From Prinsepia uniflora (lineage: Eukaryota; Streptophyta; Magnoliopsida; Rosales; Rosaceae), in assembly GCA_032719365.1 (NCBI GenBank), contig CM064875.1, positions 37,904,693 to 37,968,692 of the forward strand: DNA of 64,000 nt, given 5' to 3'. Below, piece after piece: positions 58,402 to 64,000 of this stretch (within the stretch, counting starts at the first letter, position 1; each line of letters starts with the position of its first letter). The notes under the pieces were generated by a model. The model was not told the DNA's origin. It was given only the letters and a program-made list of their open reading frames with translations, and did no database searches. The position numbers and the translations under genes were made by a program.

Positions 58402-61291
58402 TGTAACGACCCGTCCCAAATTCCTAGATTAGATTAGTGACTAATCATGATTAATGAGGTTAAACGGTGATTAGTAGAGCGAAATCGGACGAATGGTGCG
58501 AAATGACCGTTTTGCCCCTGGTGGTGGCAAAACGTTGACTTTTTAATCGGGCTGTCAAATGGACTTTGACTGATGACCGTGACGTAGTTCGTGACGTCAC
58601 GAGTTCATAGACGGGTGGCACGTTCAATTCCGACGTTCGGGGAGGAAGTTATGATGTTCGGAAGTTTAGGGGCATTTTGGTAATTTTGGTTAAAAGGGGA
58701 AAATAGTTGACTTTTTGATCGAGAGGTCCGATGGCCGAGGGCCGAAGACCATTCCGTAGATAAGGACGATACGAATCCGTAGACAGGCGGCACGTCGAAT
58801 TCTGACGTTCGACGACGAAGTTACGGTTCACGGAAGTTCGAGTGCACTATTGCACGAATTACGAAACGAGTTAACTTTTGGACTTTAGTGGGGCCCAGAT
58901 ATTTAAGGGAGGCCCAATGGATGAGTGACAAGTGCCACCCATCCACAGGCCACCTATATTGATTCATGCACCATGCAAACCATTCCATTTTCTCCATTTC
59001 AAACACACACAAAACACAACCCGATCTCACCCATTTTCCTCCCATCCGTGCAACCCAAAACCCATCCACTCTTCACCCATGACCAGGCAGAGGACCAGGG
59101 AGACTGAGGAGGTTTCTGGGCGGCCAGAACCGCCGTCCAAGGTGGCGAGAGGAGGAGGAACCCGTGAGGTTCACGGTTAGTCCATTTTGACCCCTTTTTC
59201 CATTTTTGTTGTTATGGTTGGTTTTTAATGGTTTTAATGAGTCCATTAGGTTGCTAGGGACATGTTAGGAAGGTTTAAGGAAGCTTGGGATGGCTGGGCA
59301 GCCATGGGTATAGTTTTGGAAACTTGAACCGTTTGGTTCAAAATCGAACCATAGGATTTAGACGTTTTCGGTTGCGTTTAAGGATTGGAATGGATAGAAA
59401 ACATCAAAATAGGATGAAAGGAACCAAAAAGGAAGAACTAGGATGAAAAATGGGGTGTCCAGGGCTGTGAACCGGTCACGACGGTCCAGTTGGACCGGCC
59501 AAACCAGGTGAACCGGCCATGAACAGTAAAACCGGTATGCTGGAGGTTAGTGCCGATGAACAGTGTTTTTGACTTTCTAGGGGCTCGTGAGGACGTGTGG
59601 GCCATAATTTGGGAAAGTGTTCAACACGGGAAATCTTCTATTCGATGCAACGAAGATTTTGGGACTGGCCTTGCGTCAATCGGACATCGTTTCGATAGTT
59701 TTCGGGGTGTCGGAAGGTTTAGGGTCGGTTTAAAAATAGTTAAAAGTTCGGAAAAATTACGGGGCTTTGATGGGAGGTTAATTAAGTAGTTATTAACCTT
59801 CTATTAAAATTTGGACAGGTTTGGGAGTCCCGGTAATGGTGATCGGCTCGGGGAGCCGAATGGCACGCAAATCGAGGTGGCAGCTCGGACGGTCTGTGAG
59901 TGGACCTTGTTTTCTAAATTGGTGCATGCATAAATGTTTATTATATGTTTTAAATACTTGTTTGTGATGCCATGAGTGCATTTGGATGTGCGGTTACGTA
60001 TAGGCACGTATTTCGAGGTTTCGGCCCTATACGGTGCCTATACGGGGCTGTATGTCTTTATTGGTCTAAATGAAATGGTTTTGGATTTCCAAATGGATTA
60101 TGAATATGATTTTATGATGTTGATTTTGGATGCTTGTGAATTATATGGTTTCACGTATTTCGAGGCGATTTACTTGCTTGCACGGAAATCGAGGTTTTCC
60201 GATTTTATACTGATTTTCCGTACTTATGGTTTTGGATATGATTTCATGAAATGATTTTGGATTTGAAAAGGTAACTCTCGGACTTGAGGTCCATTTGATT
60301 TACGGAATTGGGCCGGAGGCCCAGTTGGTTTACGATTCGGACTTGAGGTCCAGTTTCTATGTGGATTCGGGCCTAGGGCCCAGTTATGTATTACAAATGG
60401 TTTTTATGGTTCATAACGGTTTATGGGAACCGGCATGAACCCATGAAAGGTTTTATGGTTCATGATGGCTTATGGGGGCCGGACATGAATCCTGGAAAAG
60501 TTTAAAGAATGATTTCAAAAGGTTTTTCATATTCCATCCTATATATATGATTGTCTCCTCCGGGGAGGGTCGTTGGCCTGGGTGGACCCTGGAGTAGTCA
60601 CGGAGCACTGACTAAGTGGAGTCGCCCCCCAGTTGGGTTCCTTACTCTCAGGATGGGCATGGTTCGTTACCTCCAGGGAGGGTCATTGATCTACGGACAT
60701 TGACCTGGGTGGACCCTGGAGAGACTTGGGTTTGAGACCCCGGTTAGCACACGTGTAGCTCTATTATACCGTGACAGGTTCTGGATATGAAATATAATGG
60801 ATAAACATGATTTCAATTGATTTTGGGAAATTGTGTTTATAATGATAAATGGTTTTGGGCTGAGATCCCACATATGTTTACTATGTTATGGTTTTCTGTA
60901 AATGGTTTTGGGCAGGAGCCCGTAGAACTTGTATTTATAGAATTTGGGGCTGAGACCCTAATTATGGTTGTTTAAACTTATGTGTTTGGATAAATGGTTT
61001 TACTATGCATGCATGCTTTTTAGTGAAGGGTATAAAGGTCTTTTATGGACATGTTTTTATAAACTCCTTATTTTTGTCCACTCACAGTCTTTCTGTTTTT
61101 AATACCCTTCAGGTTGGATACGATGTGGACTGTAGCAGAGACCGAGATATCACATGCCTCCTCCGGATCCTGGCGTACTCTGATAGCCCGGGAGGGCAAA
61201 GGTTGGAAATATCCCTTGTCTGACACTTCGTGTCAGACGGGAGCAGGGTCATCCCACGTTAATCCCGGGGGGATTGGGATGGGTCCTGTCA
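58402..61291 (+). mobile_element. Solo LTR, family A, inside the reverse transcriptase
   Basis: It begins TGTAACGACCCGTCCC and ends GGGTCCTGTCA. The duplication TACAT is at 58397-58401 and 61292-61296. It splits the reverse-transcriptase motif between NAPAT and FMDLMN, which reads through if removed. Its hairpins include GGAC-TTGAG-GTCC (60280, 60339), GGGCC-GGA-GGCCC (60310), GGGCC-TAG-GGCCC (60369) and GGGC-AGGA-GCCC (60910). It has few CATGACGGTT units and only a partial GC-rich module. Confidence 0.93.
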
Positions 61292-61296
61292 TACAT

Positions 61297-62900
61297 TTAT
61301 GGATTTAATGAATTGAGTGTTCTGGCCATATTTAAATCTTTTTTATGATAGTGTCTATTGATGATATTTTGGTGTATTCAAAAGTGAAAAGGGGCACACA
61401 AAGCACTTAAGGGATGTGTTGAATACACTAAGAGAGAACCAGCTGTATGCGAAGTTGGATAGGTGTCAGGTCTAGTTGACCAGTGTAGGCTTTTGTGACA
61501 TGTGATATCAGTTGAGGGGGTTAGTATGCATCCCCAAAAAATAGAAGTAGTGGTCGACTGGGCACAACCAAGGACTGTATCTGAGATAAGAGGTTTCTTG
61601 GGATTAGTAGGTTACTATAAACGAATTGTAAAGGGATTTTCTACAATAGTTGCCCTGTTGACTTGATTGACTAGGTAGGAAGTCAGATTTTTTTGGATTG
61701 AGAATTGTGAGAAAGTTTCTAAAAATTGAAGAGATTGTAGACTTCTGCTCGATGTTGACCCTTCCTAATGACAATGGGTAATTTGAGATGTATGGTGATG
61801 CATCCGTACAAGGTTTGGAAAGGTGTTCACATGCTGCATATGAAGGTGATTTCCTATGCCAACTGAAATCTCGTGAGTTCAATTATCCCACACATGATTT
61901 GGGATTGATTGTAGTGGTCCATGTGTTGATAATATGGAGGCAATATTCTATGGAGAGACCTCCAAGATTTTGACTGGCCATCATAGTTTATAGTATTTTT
62001 TCCATCGAAAAGACTTGAATCTAAGATAGAGATGATGGTCGGAGTCGATCATAGGTTATGATTGCACAAATGAGTATGACTCAGGGATGGCTGTTGTGAA
62101 AGCAGAGGCCCTAAGAAAAAAGTTAGCAACTTCTATAACTCACCTGACAATGGTTTATTTTCCAACTTCAGGATCCTATCTGATGTGTTATGAGGATTGG
62201 ATTTGAGACTAAGAAACCAGCATGACTTTACTTTTCAAGATGAGGGAATTTTGGGTGATTGTGGATCGACTTATGAACTCAACCCAGTACCTATCAGTCG
62301 AGTATTGGAATGGCTCCATTTGAGACACTATATGGACGATCGTACTAGATGCCAGTTATTGGGCCGAGGTAGATGAGTGGAAATTACTGATGCCTGTGAT
62401 GGTAAATATAACAGAAGAAAAGATTGGAATTATTAGAATTAGACTAAAAGCCAATCATGATAGTTAGAAAAGTTATGCTGATTTCCGGATCAAAGATCTA
62501 GAGTTTGAGGTAAGTACTTGAGTATTCTCTAAACTAACCTTTTGGAAGAGTATGATGTGAATTGACAGATGGGGGAAATTGAGTCCCAAGTTTATTGGAC
62601 CTTATGAGATTGTTGAGAGGATTAGCCTAGTGGCATATAGATTAACATTAGCCTCAAAACTTTCCAGAGTTCATGATGTGTGTTCATCTTTCGATGTTTC
62701 GGAAGTATGTGTATGATGAGTCTCATATACCTGAGAGACCATCTTTGGAACTCAAAGGGAATCTAAGCTTTAAGAAACAATCAAAACGGATTCTGGGTCG
62801 GAAGGATAAAGTGTTACAACGGAAAACTATTCCCCTTGTTAAAGTATTGTGAAAGAATTTCCCCACGTTGAAAGCCATATGGGAACCGGAAATATTTTGT
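61297..62900 (+). pseudogene. Decayed Tekay reverse transcriptase, RNase H, integrase end and chromodomain
   Basis: SIDDILVYSK (61354-61383) is the catalytic YxDD-type box with a changed first residue. It is followed by HLRDVLNTLRENQLYAKLD, EIRGFLGLVGYYKRIVKGFS (about 61580), RNase H pieces (MYGDASVQGL at 61788; LKSREFNYPTHDLGL; AEALRKK near 62104), an integrase piece (SSIGMAPFETLYGR region, about 62296-62340) and the C-terminal GKLSPKFIGPYEIVER, RVHDV and KRILGRKDKVLQRKTIPLVK...IWEPEI, the chromodomain-like end. Most of the integrase core is missing. It is a dead copy of the kind of element that could have supplied enzymes to families A and B. Confidence 0.85.
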
Positions 62901-63202
62901 GTTATGTCTATGATGAATCCTGTGTGGTTTAGATAGATTATATAGATTATTGTGACAGTTGTGTGTTACGAGGACTCGGACGTTGAGGTAGGCTCCGTAT
63001 CCCGAGTGAGTTTTTGGTGTGCCTGTTTAAGGGCTAGTGGCCCGATGAGAAACTTTGTGATGATGAGGAACTAGTTATTGGGAGTTTTTGTGTGGTTCTT
63101 ATGATATTGGTTGTGACTTTGTATAAGGTTGAACGTACTTTTCTTTGAGAGATATTGCCCACACTTGTTTACTTGAATTTTGAGAACGAAATTCTTTAAA
63201 GA

Positions 63203-63221
63203 GGGGGGGGGGGGGGGGGGG
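63203..63221 (+). repeat. Homopolymer G19 in the polypurine tract
   Basis: The 3' end box (TTTGAGAACGAAATTCTTTA) is followed by AAGA and 19 G residues, then TAGAT and the LTR start at 63227. Polypurine tracts of this family normally carry about six G. The run could be real expansion or an assembly effect. Confidence 0.8.
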
Positions 63222-63226
63222 TAGAT

Positions 63227-64000
63227 TGTAACGACCCGGAAATTCAAAAAGAGAAATTTTAAGAATTTAGAATGGAAATGACGTTTTTTCCCCTATATTG
63301 ATTGTGGTCAAAAGTTGACTTTTCGCTCGGGACACTTTTTGGACTTTCCATAAAGATCGTTGCGTAGGTCTTGAGACGCTGAGTCCGTAGACAAGCGACC
63401 GTCAAAATCGAAGTTTGGCTATGAGAGTTACATGTCTAAATTGATGAGGGGTATTTTCGTCATTTGAAGCACAAGGATATTTTGGTAATTTATCTTTTCA
63501 GGGGGAAATTGGTCTTTTTGCTGTTTTGTTGAATTATCATCAGGTGTGACTCTTCCCTCCTGTTGTGTGACATCTGTCACGCTCAAATTGAGCTTGGTGG
63601 CATTACAGGTATATGCTGGGTTCTTTTGTCCAAATTGGATGAAGAAAACTCAGTCCTTCCACCTTGATCTTCACCACTTACAATAAATTGTGAGACCAAT
63701 GACAAACGTGAAACTTTAAGGAGATTTAGGAAAGAAAAACGAATAAAAAGGAAAGAAAAATGAGAGGAAGAACCTGTAAAACCTTAAACCCAAACCCATG
63801 GAATTCGAAATTTTCAAATTTCTAATTTGAAATTGTAGACCTTGATGACTAAAATTGAGTCTTGTTTATCCCTTCAAAGGTTTTTACGAGATAAACTGAT
63901 TCAAAAATGAAAGGAATTGATGAGGTTTTGGCCCATAACAGAGATGACGACTTCTTCGAATTTTCGAATGATTGGAGGTGAGAAATCATGTAATTGAGTT
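63227..64000 (+). repeat. 3' LTR of the decayed autonomous Tekay element (runs off window)
   Basis: It starts TGTAACGACCCGGAAATTCA, matching the start of solo LTR E at 39803. It continues collinearly (AAAGTTGACTTTT, GAGACGCTGA.TCCGTAGAC) to the window end. The rest lies outside. Confidence 0.85.

Overview
This is plant nuclear DNA, most likely from a dicot. The evidence is a 13-exon SKOR/GORK-type outward potassium channel gene, Tekay-like Ty3/gypsy chromovirus elements primed by initiator tRNA-Met, an Athila/TAT-like gypsy element, a Cassandra element carrying 5S rRNA sequence, and hAT and possible CACTA remnants. Nothing bacterial, organellar or viral was recognised. The one intact protein-coding gene I can support is the channel gene.

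Layout. (1) 1-26121 is a nest of Tekay-type LTR elements. The host is family B in a tandem arrangement: the tail of one internal region (1-243), an LTR (244-12928), a short non-coding internal region (12929-14877) and another LTR (14878-26121). A complete family A element (407-10033, 3.1 kb LTRs, no polyprotein) sits in the first B LTR. The second B LTR is split by a family C solo LTR (15565-18039) and a reversed mosaic solo LTR D (19686-25709), and D is itself split by a reversed family A solo LTR (20159-22915). Every insertion except the B array has a matching 5-bp target duplication. (2) 26122-28200 is flanking sequence and the channel promoter. (3) 28201-37956 is the channel gene: 13 exons join into one 837-codon frame. 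Intron 1 is 3.9 kb, carries a hAT-type MITE and, just downstream of it, what looks like a second promoter and an in-phase alternative first exon. (4) 38368 to about 50600 is a reverse-oriented Athila/TAT-like element that has lost its coding region and received two solo LTRs (39803-42525, family E; 42708-45565, family C). (5) About 50990-56690 holds a possible CACTA end, a decayed hAT transposase gene and AT-rich sequence. (6) 56688-57301 is a Cassandra TRIM. (7) 57330-64000 is a decayed autonomous Tekay element (gag zinc knuckle, protease, reverse transcriptase, RNase H, integrase end, chromodomain, then an LTR that runs off the window), split by a family A solo LTR (58402-61291).

The most interesting signal is in the Tekay-type LTRs. 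Across families whose primary sequence has diverged, the LTRs keep the same internal architecture: a strong GTAAG splice donor about 0.6-0.9 kb in, a GC-rich GCGCGTG/CACGCGC module, an array of tiny hairpins whose arms change together while the loops stay alike, and a branch-point/polypyrimidine/AG acceptor about 160-310 bases before the LTR end. This looks like a conserved, structured leader intron inside a long LTR, shared by non-coding elements and probably by the autonomous element that mobilised them. It is a hypothesis from reading; covariation statistics and RNA data would decide it.
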